Source: Euglena gracilis | Taxonomy: Eukaryota; Euglenida; Euglenophyceae; Euglenales | Reading direction: 5' to 3' | Assembly (NCBI GenBank): GCA_039621445.1 | Contig: CP154955.1 | Location: 16,534,691-16,598,690 of the forward strand | DNA length: 64,000 nt | Part shown: positions 49,141-59,069 of the stretch, one piece after another | Numbering within the stretch: the stretch's first letter is position 1 | Layout: each line of letters begins with the position of its first letter | The notes under the pieces: model-generated | The model's input: only the letters and a program-made list of their open reading frames with translations | Database searches by the model: none | Told to the model about the DNA's origin: nothing | Program-made: the position numbers and the translations under genes

Positions 49141-49605
49141 TCAACCCCCGATGGTTCGCAGGTTGCACTTCCTCAGCTTCTGTTGGCTTGCTCGTTGTGC
49201 CGAATCATCCAGCCGTTGGCTGCGGTCTGTGACCAGTCGAATTCCATTTCGTGGTTTTGACTTTCAGTCCTTGTGCCATGAAACCTTATTAAAATGGCCT
49301 GCCGAGTGTCTTTGAGAAGGGATTTCAGTGGAACCTCCCCCCCCCAGGACCCATCCCTCCTCTTCATTTTAATGTTGTACGGCTGGATATTCATCCCCAA
49401 CTCAAATGAAACGTGAGTGAAATGACATTCCAGGCGATGTTGAAGCCTCCTTTGGAAACCCAGGGGGACTCCTGTGTGCGAAGCACTGTTCCAATGTGGT
49501 CGGGGGCTGGTTGTCTGGTCAACGGAGGTAGTCCAGGGGGCCTGGCCCTCACGTGGTACGATTTCAGCATCTGCTGCCTCTTTGCCGGCCTCCTGCAGCG
49601 GAACG

Positions 49606-49805
49606 TGTCCGCGGATGAGGCAGCGCTGACAGGGGTCGCCTGGAACTACGGGGCGGTGATGCGGCGGTACGTGCTGCCCTTCCTCACCAGCGTGGAGGCC
49701 ATCTGGGCCATCCTCTACCCCGGCAGCGCCAACCTCACCCAAGATGCGCAGGTCGCCGCAGCCAAATTCACTCCGCTCGAAGCGGTGGACGCCCTGCGAA
49801 CCTGA
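49606..49805 (+). CDS. Terminal coding exon, function unknown
   Basis: A strong acceptor (CCGGCCTCCTGCAG) opens RNVSADEAALTGVAWNYGAV and RRYVLPFLTSVEAIWAILYP, then runs to a TGA at about 49805. A possible donor also follows NLTQDAQ. GC-rich third positions resemble the other exons. No family was recognised and no partner exon was found upstream on this strand. Confidence 0.5.
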
Positions 49806-50214
49806 GAGGTGCAGGGTTCAATCTAAAGAGGGTGTACACAGTTTAGGTGGGGAGGTGCCCCCCCCCCCCCTAGACCCTGGTCGGGACCCCCCAAGGACCC
49901 CCAAAAAGGACAAAATTTTCACCTTCCGGCGCTTTGCAGGTTTAGGCTGATTTCTAGCAATTTTTTGACAAATTTCTGACAAACAAAAACTGCAAGGACA
50001 CTTTTGGCCGATTTTGAGGCGCACGGATTTCGGCCTGACTCATCATGGGCCTGCAAAGCCCCCCCCCCCCTTTGGGCCTGCAAAGGCCCCCCATCTGCCA
50101 ACCATTAAGTGTTACTTTATGTGCTGTCTGGCTGGGGGGCCACCGTTGCAGGCCAAAATGTGGAGGAATGTGGTTTGCCAGTTTGTCGGGGGCTTTTCAG
50201 GCTGAGAGCAAAAA

Positions 50215-50540
50215 TGGTGTTAGGGGAGGGCCTTTGCAGGCCCAGGGCCTTTGCAGGCCACTGGGGCAAAATGGTGCAACAGGCCGAAATGGTGTCACAG
50301 GGGGCCTTTGCAGGCCCAGTGACTTTGCAGGACACTGGGGTAAAACGGTGTCACTGAGAGGTTGGGGTGGCAAAATGTTTTTTACTGTCAAGTTGTCAAG
50401 TCAAAACTGCTGCAAAATGTGTCACAGCTTTTGGGGTGGCAAAATGTTTTTTACTGTCAAGTAAAAACTGCTACAAAATGTGTCACAGCTTTTGGTGTAA
50501 CATGGAGGGGCCTTTGCAGGCCCAAAAGGTACCACCAGGG
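50215..50540 (+). repeat. Tandem blocks with GGCCTTTGCAGGCC and AAAATGTGTCACAGC
   Basis: GGGCCTTTGCAGGCCCA appears five or more times between 50060 and 50525. A unit GGTGGCAAAATGTTTTTTAC followed by AAAACTGCT(G/A)CAAAATG appears twice (50363 and 50432). Confidence 0.8.
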
Positions 50541-50599
50541 CTGAGCAGCCCAGTACGCCACTGACGACAGCATGTCCAGCTGCAGCAGTACAAAGTAGC

Positions 50600-50780
50600 T
50601 CCAGTACTAGCTTCTGCCTGCACCAGCAGGGCTCCTTGTGCTGCACCACCAGGAGCTCCTCTGCCCACACCAGCAGGGCTTCAGGACGTCTTCTGCCTGC
50701 ACCAGCAGGACTTCAAGGCTTCTTCTGCCTGCACCAGCAGGACTTCAGGACTTCTTCTGCCTGCACCAGCAGGACTTGTA
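50600..50780 (+). repeat. Minisatellite, about 32-bp unit
   Basis: About five imperfect copies of TTCTGCCTGCACCAGCAGGA, each followed by CTTCA(A/G)G(G/A) and CTTC. Confidence 0.9.
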
Positions 50781-50947
50781 AGTGACCTTCGATGACAATT
50801 GAATTCTTGACTTGGATACTTGACCCCACCAGGGGCTTTCAATTGTCCGCCATGTATTATGCGAAAAAAAAATAGACACCCAGAAAGAAGACACTCAGAC
50901 AGAAGACACTCAAAAGAAAGCTCTTTTTTTGCAGTCGGTCGCTCCTT

Positions 50948-51433
50948 TTAAAAAAGAGCCAACACGGTAGGTAGCACAGCTTCACCCAAACCGTGCCCCG
51001 GGCCCAGGGAAACGTCTCTTTTGGCCCTCGCCACAAGAGGAACCCTCTTGTGACTCCCTATGCCGCCACAGGTCGCGGGTTGCTTATACTGTGGGTGTAA
51101 TGTACAAAAGAGTGCAGGGTGACAAATTTTCAGTGTGCGGAGGTTAGTGGCTGGAGGAAGATGAGCAAAGGTCACCTTCAATATATATTGGGCGGGGAAG
51201 GGGGCGTTTGTACCTCTTTTGCCACAGGATGGCGTGTTTGTGTCAGGTTTTTGCTCTTCTTGCCGTTGGATGGCCATGGCGTGTGTGTGTCGGTGGTTCG
51301 TGATGAGGACCCCTCCGTCCTGGCCGGTCGGTCGGGCGGGGCAGACTCCGGAAGCCGCGAAAACTTCATTCCGAATTTCAATGGCCTTGTGTGCCACCTC
51401 CAATTGAAACTTTTCTTTTCGCATCTCCAACAT
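50948..51433 (-). CDS. Open frame of 161 codons, possible gene
   Basis: It starts MLEMRKEKFQLEVAHKAIEI, a charged helical segment, then becomes irregular; the C-terminal half may be intron read-through. No domain recognised. It lies head-to-head with the coiled-coil fragment on the plus strand. Chosen over the plus-strand frame because the helix pattern looks protein-like. Confidence 0.3.
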   Translation of the reverse strand: MLEMRKEKFQLEVAHKAIEIRNEVFAASGVCPARPTGQDGGVLITNHRHTHAMAIQRQEEQKPDTNTPSCGKRGTNAPFPAQYILKVTFAHLPPATNLRTLKICHPALFCTLHPQYKQPATCGGIGSHKRVPLVARAKRDVSLGPGHGLGEAVLPTVLALF

Positions 51434-51437
51434 ATCA

Positions 51438-51790
51438 GGTTCGCCCCAAGTTACACGGAGCAGTCATATGTTCCACCCCAGAAGGAAAAAGTAGATGTTG
51501 TACTTGAAGGAGTTTTCCAGAAAATTGACCTTGTGGGGTGTGGTGTGGGTTTTTGTTTCATCAATTGTATGGGCACTGCAGGAATCAACTGTGCGCCACT
51601 GCTGCTGAACTTGAAGAACTCAAGGCCGAAATTGGCAACTCCAACACAATTTTAGACCGCGAACTCCGAACTCAATTGCAACAAGCGAACGACGAAATTT
51701 ACCGACTCAGGTGAATAATTAAAATTTTTCACAAATCCCCTCTTTGAATTCAGGAATCAACTTAGTGAGTACACTGATCGCAAGAAGTAA
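51438..51790 (+). CDS. Small coiled-coil protein, 3' exons
   Basis: Exon 51582-51710 (acceptor GCACTGCAG, donor CTCAG/GTGAAT) encodes LEELKAEIGNSNTILDRELR and QLQQANDEIYRLR with heptad spacing. Exon 51754-51790 joins in phase and ends NQLSEYTDRKK then TAA. An upstream candidate exon from 51438 (SYTEQSYVPPQKEKVDVVLE) does not match phase with the next, so an exon or boundary is missing. Introns are short (43 bases), as in the peroxiredoxin gene. Family unknown. Confidence 0.6.
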
Positions 51791-51799
51791 TGCACACCC

Positions 51800-53945
51800 G
51801 AGTACGACTGCAGGGAATGGTTGCAGATTTCTGACTTCTGAACCTCTTTCCTAGTGTATCATTTTTTTCTTTTTTTTTTCCTTTGTGCATTTTGAATCAA
51901 AATTTACAAATTGTTTTTGCCAACAAGTGAACAGCGGAAAAATGCTTTTTTTGAACCCGAAGATTTTGTTCAAACTGGTTCGAATTCAAATAAAATTTTT
52001 TTCCCATGTCACAGAAGCAGTTTTTATTGATGTTCAACTGCCGATTGTCCCCCAAATTTCCCTCCTTCAGAAAAATCAGCGAAAAAAAATCGCCCAATCC
52101 CTTCTTTGACACTGCAACTTTGACTGCGCTATATTGAGGACTGCTTGGCACTCCTCCGCCACTGCCTTGCACTCCCACACCATGTCAACGTTTTTTGTGT
52201 ACAACCGGGCCGCGTTTGCAATTTTGACATTCACACAAAATGTCTCAAAAAAGTGCATGTTTGTCTGCCAAAAAAAGTTGAGAGATTGCGGGCAGGCCCT
52301 TCCTTTTCAAGCTTTGGTTTTTGTCTTTGCCAGACAAAATTCAAATATATTTTGTTCAAAATCGCCCTCAAAAAAATGGGTTGAAGTGGGCAAGGTTCCC
52401 GGGCTGTTTTTAAACACCTTGTTTAAAACAGGTTTTTTTCCTATTTGTGGTGTTTTATTTAAAAAAAAACACCCTTTTTTAAAAAACAAAAAACCGTTTT
52501 TAAACCGTTTTTTATTCATGAAAGTTTTTTTTGCTTTGTTTTGAAACAAAAAAAACGGCCTTGGAAGTGGGGCTGCCGTCGGGGAGTCGGCAGGAGTGAG
52601 GGCCAAGGCGTTTTTTTACGACGCCCCGCGGAACCGCTGGCACGAAAAAATCGTCAAAAGTGTCGAAGCGGCCAATTATGCAAAAAATCGATTTTTTGTC
52701 CCCAAATTTGTCCTGGCGAGCCCCTTTTCCTCATTTCCGGATTGCCGGGAGCCTTTTTCCCACCAGGAACCCTGCCAACGAGTTTTATTTATTTTCAGCT
52801 TCCGGTTTTTTTTTTGGCTTCAGGCCGTGCAAATTTGGGTTTAAAAAAAAAGGGCAAAGGCCCGCCGGTTTACCCGCTGTGGTGGAGTGGTGGCGGGAAT
52901 TCACTCTAGCGTGCGTCGTGCCTTTTATGTACATGGTGCTCCGGCGGGTTAGAAATGCGCATTCTCGAGGCAAGCCGAAAAGGGAGGAAGGGACTCCGTG
53001 GGGCGTTCTACGTACAACATATACAGCGGTGCGTCATGTGTGGCCGGTGCGTGCTGAGTGCTTGTGCTTTTGTTTCGTGCCGCTGTGTGTTTTTGTGAAC
53101 TTTACAAAGTAAAACGTGGTGGCGGGAATATTTTCTTGGGGCCTGAATGATAGTTAAAAAAAGGGGCCCAAAAAAAACGACTTGGCTGTCCCGCAAGGGC
53201 ACTCTGGAGTAAAATTGGTATTCTCTCACCTTTTTTTTCTCTCTCGGAAATCTCTCCCCTCTTTTTGAAATTTGAACGTTCGCTGAGGGCTTTGCACCTG
53301 AAGCCACCTGAAGAGGCCATGCAACCACCAACGGATGGCGAGAGAGATGCACAGACCGCGTGCCAGTCCGGCCCTTGCGCCTTCCCTTCGGAAAAAGGGC
53401 GAGGGGCGGCACGTGCCTGCTTTTCCCCTCCGCTTGCCTCTCAAGCTCACTTGTTGCTTTCCCCCTTTTTTTGTCGTAAATCTATCTTGCGTTGTGCGTT
53501 TTTTAAAAAAATCTACACGGGTTTATGTGTTACGAATGAAATCCATCAGTCTCTGTCTCAGAAAGGAAGGTCCTAAACATCCATAAATTCATCCTCTGAA
53601 TCCAGAAAAGTGGGCACGGATAACGGCATGCAAAATTTGGAGTTTGAGCAAAAACTTGCCAATGTCTGTCGGTTTTGACGATTTTTGTAAACTTGATTTT
53701 GCAAAAATGGGTCCTCCGCCGCCAGTTGCGGCGGCGGCGGCCGGTGGTGGGGTGGCGGCGATGGAGAAAGCGAGCGCGTCGGGGATAGTTTCAAAATGGT
53801 CAGCGTGTGTACAACAAATACACAATAGTGTGTACAAACACAACAACAACTACAAATAGTGTGTACAAATACAAGCTCGTGTGAGCGAGCGGACGCTTGA
53901 GCAAATCTCAAGGTTAGGGGATTGGGGAGTACAGGTTTATGTGTG
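51800..53945. other. Mostly non-coding; one weak candidate exon
   Basis: AT-rich with A and T runs. A minus-strand frame at about 52235-52113 (NAARLYTKNVDMVWECKAVA) looks weakly protein-like. A GCGGCGG patch lies at 53715-53760 and ACAAATA/ACAACAAC repeats at 53805-53860. No gene assigned. Confidence 0.3.
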
Positions 53946-53946
53946 A

Positions 53947-56900
53947 GATCCGCGAAGCATGGGAAACAAGGGAATGGACAACACACCCGAAGGTGGCGGC
54001 AACGTTCTTAGGTGGTCAGATATTGTACAAAAAAACCTCAACGGAGACACGATGGAGCATCAGTGGCAAGGTGAGGTGGGGTAGAGAGTGTACTTCCTTT
54101 CGTGAAAAATACAGTGCAGAACAAGGGATGGGCAATGCCAAGACCTAATTTACTGTCGCGGATCTGGCGATCGGGGATCGTAGGATCCGCGAAGCATGGG
54201 AAACAAGGGAATGGACAGCACACCCACCGTTACCCGTGAAGGATCCCGATGGGGCGGCATTGATGGAAGGAGCGACAGAGAGAGGAGAATCGTTCTTCGA
54301 CAAATTGGTTTGGGAGTGATAAGTAGGGGGACAGGTTCCAACGGGAGATCGGGTCAGCAGGTTGGAGGGACGAAGGGCACCAAAGTAGGTGGGCAATGAG
54401 TTTTGTACGTATAAGAAAGTTCAGTAAACGGCGGAGGTCTTTACAAAGGGGTAGGTTCGAGAGGGAGGGAGTGAAGTGCGAAAGGAGGTGGAGAGAGGAA
54501 AGGTTGTCACCAATAATAGTGCAGGGATGGAGACCAGTGTTATGGGCGAAGTGGACAGCTTGTTCCAAGGCAAGCAGTTCGGCACGTTGTTGGGATATGT
54601 CTGGGCAGGGGATTCGTTGGATTCGGCATCCGACGGTGGGGCAGTAAAGACCGATTTGGCAGCCTTCCGTTGTGAGGGCGGCGTCAACGAAGATGAGGGG
54701 GTTGAAGAGGGGAGTTGGGATTGGGTCGAAAGCGGTCCAGGGTGTGAGGCCTTGTAAGAGGAGGTGGAAGAGGGCCCTCCGGAGTTTTGGAAAGGCGTGG
54801 TCGAGCCGGCCAATTGTGTACTTTGTCAAGTACCATCCCCGGAGGAACAGGGTTGTTCCACGGTGTGGCCGGTGGAACCACAGCATGTAACCGGTGAGGC
54901 GGTCGATTACACGAGGATGTAGAGGAATATAGGCGCAGAGGAGGCATAGGGCAAGAGCCCTTTGGGATGTGGCAAGGGTGTTTTGGATGGTCCGGTTGCA
55001 AAGGTTGAAAACCTTGCCTAGCCAAGTGATTTCTTGCGTCGGCACAAGGGAGGATTTAGGGGAGATGAGGAGGTTATTTGAGAGAAGGGTAGATGTGATG
55101 GTGCCGGTCACGAGGTTGCAGAGGGAGTACGATGGGGCAAGGACGAGAATGTCGTCATAGTAGGTGAAGATAAAGAAGTGTGTTCCGTTGGTGTACGTCG
55201 AAGGGAGGGAGGAAACAGCCTGATTGATAAGGTCTTGAAGGGTAAGCTGGGCTAGTATGGGGGACATGTTCCAGCCGAAGGGAAGGCAGGGGAAGTAGAA
55301 GGAGGAGGTGCGGAAGGCGTGCTTTGCGGAAGGAGGAAGTTCGAGACTCCAAAAGAAATTGGTGAGGTCGATGGTGGCAGCCCACAGTGTGCCGAATTTT
55401 GAAATGGTGTGGGAGATTTGGGGAAGGGAGGGGAGGTGGAATGGTGGAGGGTTGGAGAATGCGTTCGCCCAGCGCAAATCGGCAATAAAGCTGACTTTAC
55501 TACTGTTTTTGGGGTGGATAAAAGAGGCCATGTTGGAGGAGGGGTGGAAGTCCCCCGAAGATCTTGGAAGGGGAAGAAGGAACTTGTCCCGTGCCAAAGA
55601 GTGGAGAAGGACAAAAGTGAGTGGGGAGGGGCGTCGCTGAAGAGATGGTGGTGGTGGATGGTGGAGGAGGGTGTGGATGAGGCTGAGGGGGACAACAGTG
55701 TCCCAAATATGGGTCGGGATGGGATAGGAGCCGCGTTGTCCAAGCCCGCGTTCTGCAAGTTCTTTTCTTTTTGGAGCACAGGTGGCATCGTTGTAATATT
55801 TCAGGGTGAGTATAAGAAGCCAGTTGAGGGAGAGGACGGAGAGGAGGAGAGAGATAAGGCGACCCATGGTAAGGTGCACAAGCGATGCAGTTTGGAGATC
55901 TAGGAGGACATTGAACATAATCCGGAGTATATGGTACATACACTTCCTGGATATTGGATGGGGGAGGTTAAGCTTTGACAAACGACCGGCTAGGCCCCAC
56001 AGTGTATTGCGGGAGGGTGGATGGTCGTTCTCGTCTCCTTGACTTTTCGAGAGGCGGCGAAGGGTAGGCGTCCGTGGGGATGCAGCCGGCTGGGGTAGTG
56101 AGTGCGGTGGTGGGCAAGTTGTCATGCGGGGAGAGGGGACGGCGGGCGTAGATATCTTGGAGGGGAAGACTTGTTGGAGGGGTAAACAGCCGTGATTGCG
56201 TGCGGGGGGCTGGTGCGGCCGGGCAGCAGCGTAGGCCGAGGGGAAGCGCCAGGTTGTCCCATGTGAGGGTGGACAGTGCACCAAGGTTGTGGGCTGGTAC
56301 TTGTCCTGCTGGGGGAAGACGCCCCAGGTGCCGCGTGACCACGCCCAAGGTGTCAGTTGCCGGCGGATAGGTATTGGAAAAGGGCAGTTGGCGGAGGACA
56401 CTGGCCCGGGGTTGGGCTGAATGTCGCCGCAGAGAAGATTCCATTTTTTGTTCGGGAAAGTGTAGGGGTTAGCTTGGAAAGGTTTAGGGAGGTGTGTGGG
56501 GTTTGTCTTTTGTGCAGACAGGACCAGAGTGGCCCCTTTTTGCGATGTTGTGGAGGTGTTTGGGAAAGGAAAACCCCACAAGAATTTTTCGGTTTGGGAG
56601 GAATGGGGAGAAAGTGCACCCAAGGTCCCTGGGGGAACACATGGGACAAGGGGAAGGGTGTGGCAAATGGCGCAGGAATGTTGTGGGGGAAGGTGTGTAA
56701 ATGGGAAAGGGAGATTGTTTACAACAGTGGTCAGTAAGATTCCACTGGGAGTGGTGGAAGAATGTCCCAGATGTGGAAATGAAAGAAGGGGGGCATTTGG
56801 TAGTGAAATGGGGAAGGGGGGTGTGGGGGAGAAATTTGGATGATGAAAGATTTGTGGGTGAATGTTGGGTCGCTGGGTGTGGATGTGCTGTAAAATGATT

Positions 56901-57352
56901 TTGTTGGGGGAAGGAAAAGCAAGGCATCGTGTAAGGACAACACTAGCCCAGGGAGTGCAGTGACAGGAGGGGGGCCAGGAGGGGAGAGAGGGAGAGGGGG
57001 AATTCACCTGCCAAGAGCTGGTGAAGGTGAACAGCAGCAGAACCAATTTATAGATCATCATCTTCTTGTCAACTTTCGTCTGCAAGTCAAACAGCCAGGT
57101 GGAAGTGTTCTGATCTCGAACTGGACAGCAGATTTTGTGTTTTGGAACTTGAACTTCCAAGTTGGTCATCGGGACCAGGTGTTCTTGAACGGCAGCTTCC
57201 ATTCCTCAACTTCAGGATAATCTTTCCAAAGGTATTCCAGTGCTTGGTGTACTTGGTGTACTTCCTTTCGTGAAAAATACAGTGCAGAACAAGGGATGGG
57301 CAGTGCCAATACCTAATTTACTGTCGCGGATCTGGCGATCGGGGATCGTAGG
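53947..57352 (-). mobile_element. DIRS-like retroelement with split direct repeats
   Basis: Two direct-repeat types bound the element. A 97-bp repeat occurs at 57256-57352 and 54088-54184 (starts GTGTACTTCCTTTCGTG, ends GGGATCGTAGG). A 42-bp repeat occurs at 54184-54225 and 53947-53988 (GATCCGCGAAGCATGGG). Read on the minus strand the order is A1, open frame, B1, A2, B2, the split-direct-repeat layout of PAT/Ngaro-type DIRS elements. B1 and A2 abut; A2 and B2 are 99 bp apart. No tyrosine recombinase frame was seen. Near-identity of the repeats suggests a young element. Its 5' end lies about 100 bp from the peroxiredoxin start codon. Confidence 0.78.
54230..57202 (-). CDS. Retroelement polyprotein, reverse transcriptase and RNase H, 990 residues
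   Basis: The frame is uninterrupted. Residues 1-250 are Pro/His/Ser-rich with a hydrophobic stretch near 48-62. Residues 259-267 (GDIQPNPGP) match the 2A-like ribosome-skipping pattern except Gln for the usual Glu. The reverse transcriptase spans about 535-735, with the DLTNFFWSLELPP block, CLPFGWNMSPILAQ and the active-site YYDD at 681-684. RNase H follows, with candidate acidic residues Asp840, Glu875 or Glu880 and Asp899, and a terminal Asp950 in ADPISR. No integrase, methylase or tyrosine-recombinase motif is visible. The ATG at 57202 is the first in frame. The start could be elsewhere if splicing occurs. Confidence 0.88.
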   Translation of the reverse strand: MEAAVQEHLVPMTNLEVQVPKHKICCPVRDQNTSTWLFDLQTKVDKKMMIYKLVLLLFTFTSSWQVNSPSPSLPSWPPSCHCTPWASVVLTRCLAFPSPNKIILQHIHTQRPNIHPQIFHHPNFSPTPPFPISLPNAPLLSFPHLGHSSTTPSGILLTTVVNNLPFPFTHLPPQHSCAICHTLPLVPCVPPGTLGALSPHSSQTEKFLWGFPFPNTSTTSQKGATLVLSAQKTNPTHLPKPFQANPYTFPNKKWNLLCGDIQPNPGPVSSANCPFPIPIRRQLTPWAWSRGTWGVFPQQDKYQPTTLVHCPPSHGTTWRFPSAYAAARPHQPPARNHGCLPLQQVFPSKISTPAVPSPRMTTCPPPHSLPQPAASPRTPTLRRLSKSQGDENDHPPSRNTLWGLAGRLSKLNLPHPISRKCMYHILRIMFNVLLDLQTASLVHLTMGRLISLLLSVLSLNWLLILTLKYYNDATCAPKRKELAERGLGQRGSYPIPTHIWDTVVPLSLIHTLLHHPPPPSLQRRPSPLTFVLLHSLARDKFLLPLPRSSGDFHPSSNMASFIHPKNSSKVSFIADLRWANAFSNPPPFHLPSLPQISHTISKFGTLWAATIDLTNFFWSLELPPSAKHAFRTSSFYFPCLPFGWNMSPILAQLTLQDLINQAVSSLPSTYTNGTHFFIFTYYDDILVLAPSYSLCNLVTGTITSTLLSNNLLISPKSSLVPTQEITWLGKVFNLCNRTIQNTLATSQRALALCLLCAYIPLHPRVIDRLTGYMLWFHRPHRGTTLFLRGWYLTKYTIGRLDHAFPKLRRALFHLLLQGLTPWTAFDPIPTPLFNPLIFVDAALTTEGCQIGLYCPTVGCRIQRIPCPDISQQRAELLALEQAVHFAHNTGLHPCTIIGDNLSSLHLLSHFTPSLSNLPLCKDLRRLLNFLIRTKLIAHLLWCPSSLQPADPISRWNLSPYLSLPNQFVEERFSSLCRSFHQCRPIGILHG

Positions 57353-57451
57353 GTCCCCGGCACTGGTGGCCACATTTATTCGCGATGTCGGCAGCGTTCA
57401 GGCGCATATTAATTTCAAAAACTTTGGCCATCTCCGTCGTCAGATTTTTCA

Positions 57452-58176
57452 ATGCCAGCAACTGTGCAGCATCCCGCTCCAGATTTTGACGCCGTTGCGG
57501 TTGTCAACGGGGAGTTCAAGAATGTCAAACTTTCTGACTACAAAGGTACATTCGGCCCCTCTCCTCCACAAAAACAATTTGTGCTTCAGGAAAGTACGTT
57601 GTGCTTTTCTTTTATCCGTTGGATTTCACCTTCGTCTGCCCTACTGAAATCATCGCCTTCAACGATGCTGCCCCCAAGTTCAAGGAAATCGGTGCCGAGG
57701 TTTGAAGTACTTTCTTGTAATTCTCCTCTGACATTCCTCATAGTTGTTGGCTGTTTCAGTCGACTCCCAGTTCTCTCACTTGGCTTGGATTAACACACCT
57801 CGGAACAAGGGAGGTTTGGGACACATGGAGATTCCCTTGATTGCAGACGTGACCAAGCAGATCGCCAAAGATTATGGTGTCCTCATTGAGGGCGCAGGCG
57901 TTGCTCTGCGGTATGCATCACACGTTGGAATTTTTTTCTGCCCACCTCCAAACTCTCAGGGGATTATTCATTATCGATGGTGAAGGGAAACTGCGAAGCA
58001 TGTTGATCAACGACCTGCCAGTGGGCAGGAGTGTGGATGAAACACTTCGCCTGGTGAGTGCTTTTCAGTTCACTGACAAGCATGGGGAAGTGTGTCCGGC
58101 AAACTGGAAGCCAGGTGCTGCAACGATGAAGGCAGATCCCAAGGGCTCACAGGAGTATTTCAGCACTGTTCAATAG
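57452..58176 (+). CDS. Typical 2-Cys peroxiredoxin, four exons, complete
   Basis: Exons 57452-57545, 57590-57699, 57744-57910 and 57960-58176 join in frame to 195 residues; introns are 44, 44 and 49 bases with GT-AG ends. The peroxidatic Cys is in FTFVCPTE and the resolving Cys in GEVCPANW. The enzyme reduces hydrogen peroxide and alkyl hydroperoxides, using thioredoxin for recovery, in the cytosol since no targeting signal precedes [23 protein letters not shown] and the C-terminal EYF are the GGLG and YF features linked to inactivation by overoxidation. The start is the first ATG in frame and fits family length. The DIRS-like element ends 100 bp upstream, so its terminal repeat may sit in or near the promoter. 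Confidence 0.95.
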
Positions 58177-58179
58177 GAA

Positions 58180-58640
58180 ACTGGGAGCATCTCTGTTATC
58201 GGGTGTTCCCATACAGCTTAAATTATCCGTTTCGGCGACCTCAAACCAGCCTTCATTTTTCGCCTTTTTGTTCTGCTTGCAGCCCCCGTTCATGGGTTAG
58301 GTGGTGAATTGGCGGAGTTGTGGTTCATCTGATTAACATATTAAATTTCTGACTTTCCTTCTGAATGAAAGGTGGACGGCTGGCTTTTTTTGGGGGGGGG
58401 GGCGCATCACCGGGTGTGACCTTGCGGGGGTCACTTTTCTTGGCTTAAACCTTTTTGAAACCCACCCGCCACCAGGGGCTTTCGTGGGGCCGTATAGGAC
58501 GAGGGGTGCTAACAACAAAAATAATGTTCGGTGCAAAAAACCAAATTTTGGGCACAAAATTTGGTTTTTTGAAAACGAAAAATTTTGGGTACAAATTTTT
58601 TTTGAAAACCAAAAACGCCATTTTCTTAGTATTTGGGCTC
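58180..58640. other. Peroxiredoxin 3' region
   Basis: No polyadenylation signal was identified with confidence. A G run lies at 58391-58401 and AAAACCAAA repeats at 58538-58615. Confidence 0.4.
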
Positions 58641-58644
58641 CCAC

Positions 58645-58803
58645 CAGGCTTCTTTTTAAGGCGGGGGGGGGTCACCCCCCACCCGCCCAGGGTGGCGCGG
58701 GACCCCCGGGGGGGGGGGGGCGGGGACCCCCCCAAAATCGGGTGTGTTAAAAGCAATTTTCAAAAATTTTCGCAGGGGGTCAGGTGGCTGATAAAGAAGC
58801 CTG
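58645..58803. mobile_element. hAT-like element, 159 bp, first of a tandem pair
   Basis: Ends CAGGCTTCTTTTTAAG and GATAAAGAAGCCTG are inverted repeats. The 8-bp duplication GCTCCCAC is perfect on both sides (58637-58644, 58804-58811). Confidence 0.92.
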
Positions 58804-58811
58804 GCTCCCAC

Positions 58812-59058
58812 CAGGCTTCTTTTTAAGTCACCTGACCCCCCCCCCTGGGGGGAGGGGGGGTGGGTGCGGCCGGGCCGGACCCCCCCCCCGGGGGGGGGGT
58901 CCCGCGCCGGAGGCGCTGGGTATACCTTTTCGGCGCGAAGCGCCGAAAATTTTTGGAAATTGCCTCCCGGACCCCCCCCCCGGGGGGGTCCCGCGCCACC
59001 CTGGGTGGGTGGGGGGAGACCCCCCCTCCCCCCCCCCGGGGGCTTAAAAAGAAGCCTG
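58812..59058. mobile_element. hAT-like element, 247 bp, second of the pair
   Basis: Ends CAGGCTTCTTTTTAAGTCAC and GGCTTAAAAAGAAGCCTG are inverted repeats; flanks are the same GCTCCCAC (58804-58811 and 59059-59066), one copy being shared with the preceding element. It contains the hairpin TTCGGCGCGAAGCGCCGAA (58929-58947) and C-run/G-run palindromes. Confidence 0.92.
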
Positions 59059-59069
59059 GCTCCCACTTG

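Noticed and set aside
50600-50780. CRISPR array
   Set aside because: The repeated units are adjacent with almost no unique spacer, the unit varies, and the DNA is eukaryotic; it is a minisatellite.
54396-56843. Plus-strand open frames over the retroelement
   Set aside because: Antisense to the 990-codon frame and without motifs; none resembles a tyrosine recombinase.
53947-57352. LTR retrotransposon
   Set aside because: The repeats are split and of two kinds rather than one terminal pair, and no integrase or protease is visible; a DIRS-like layout fits better, though the RT was not placed by phylogeny.
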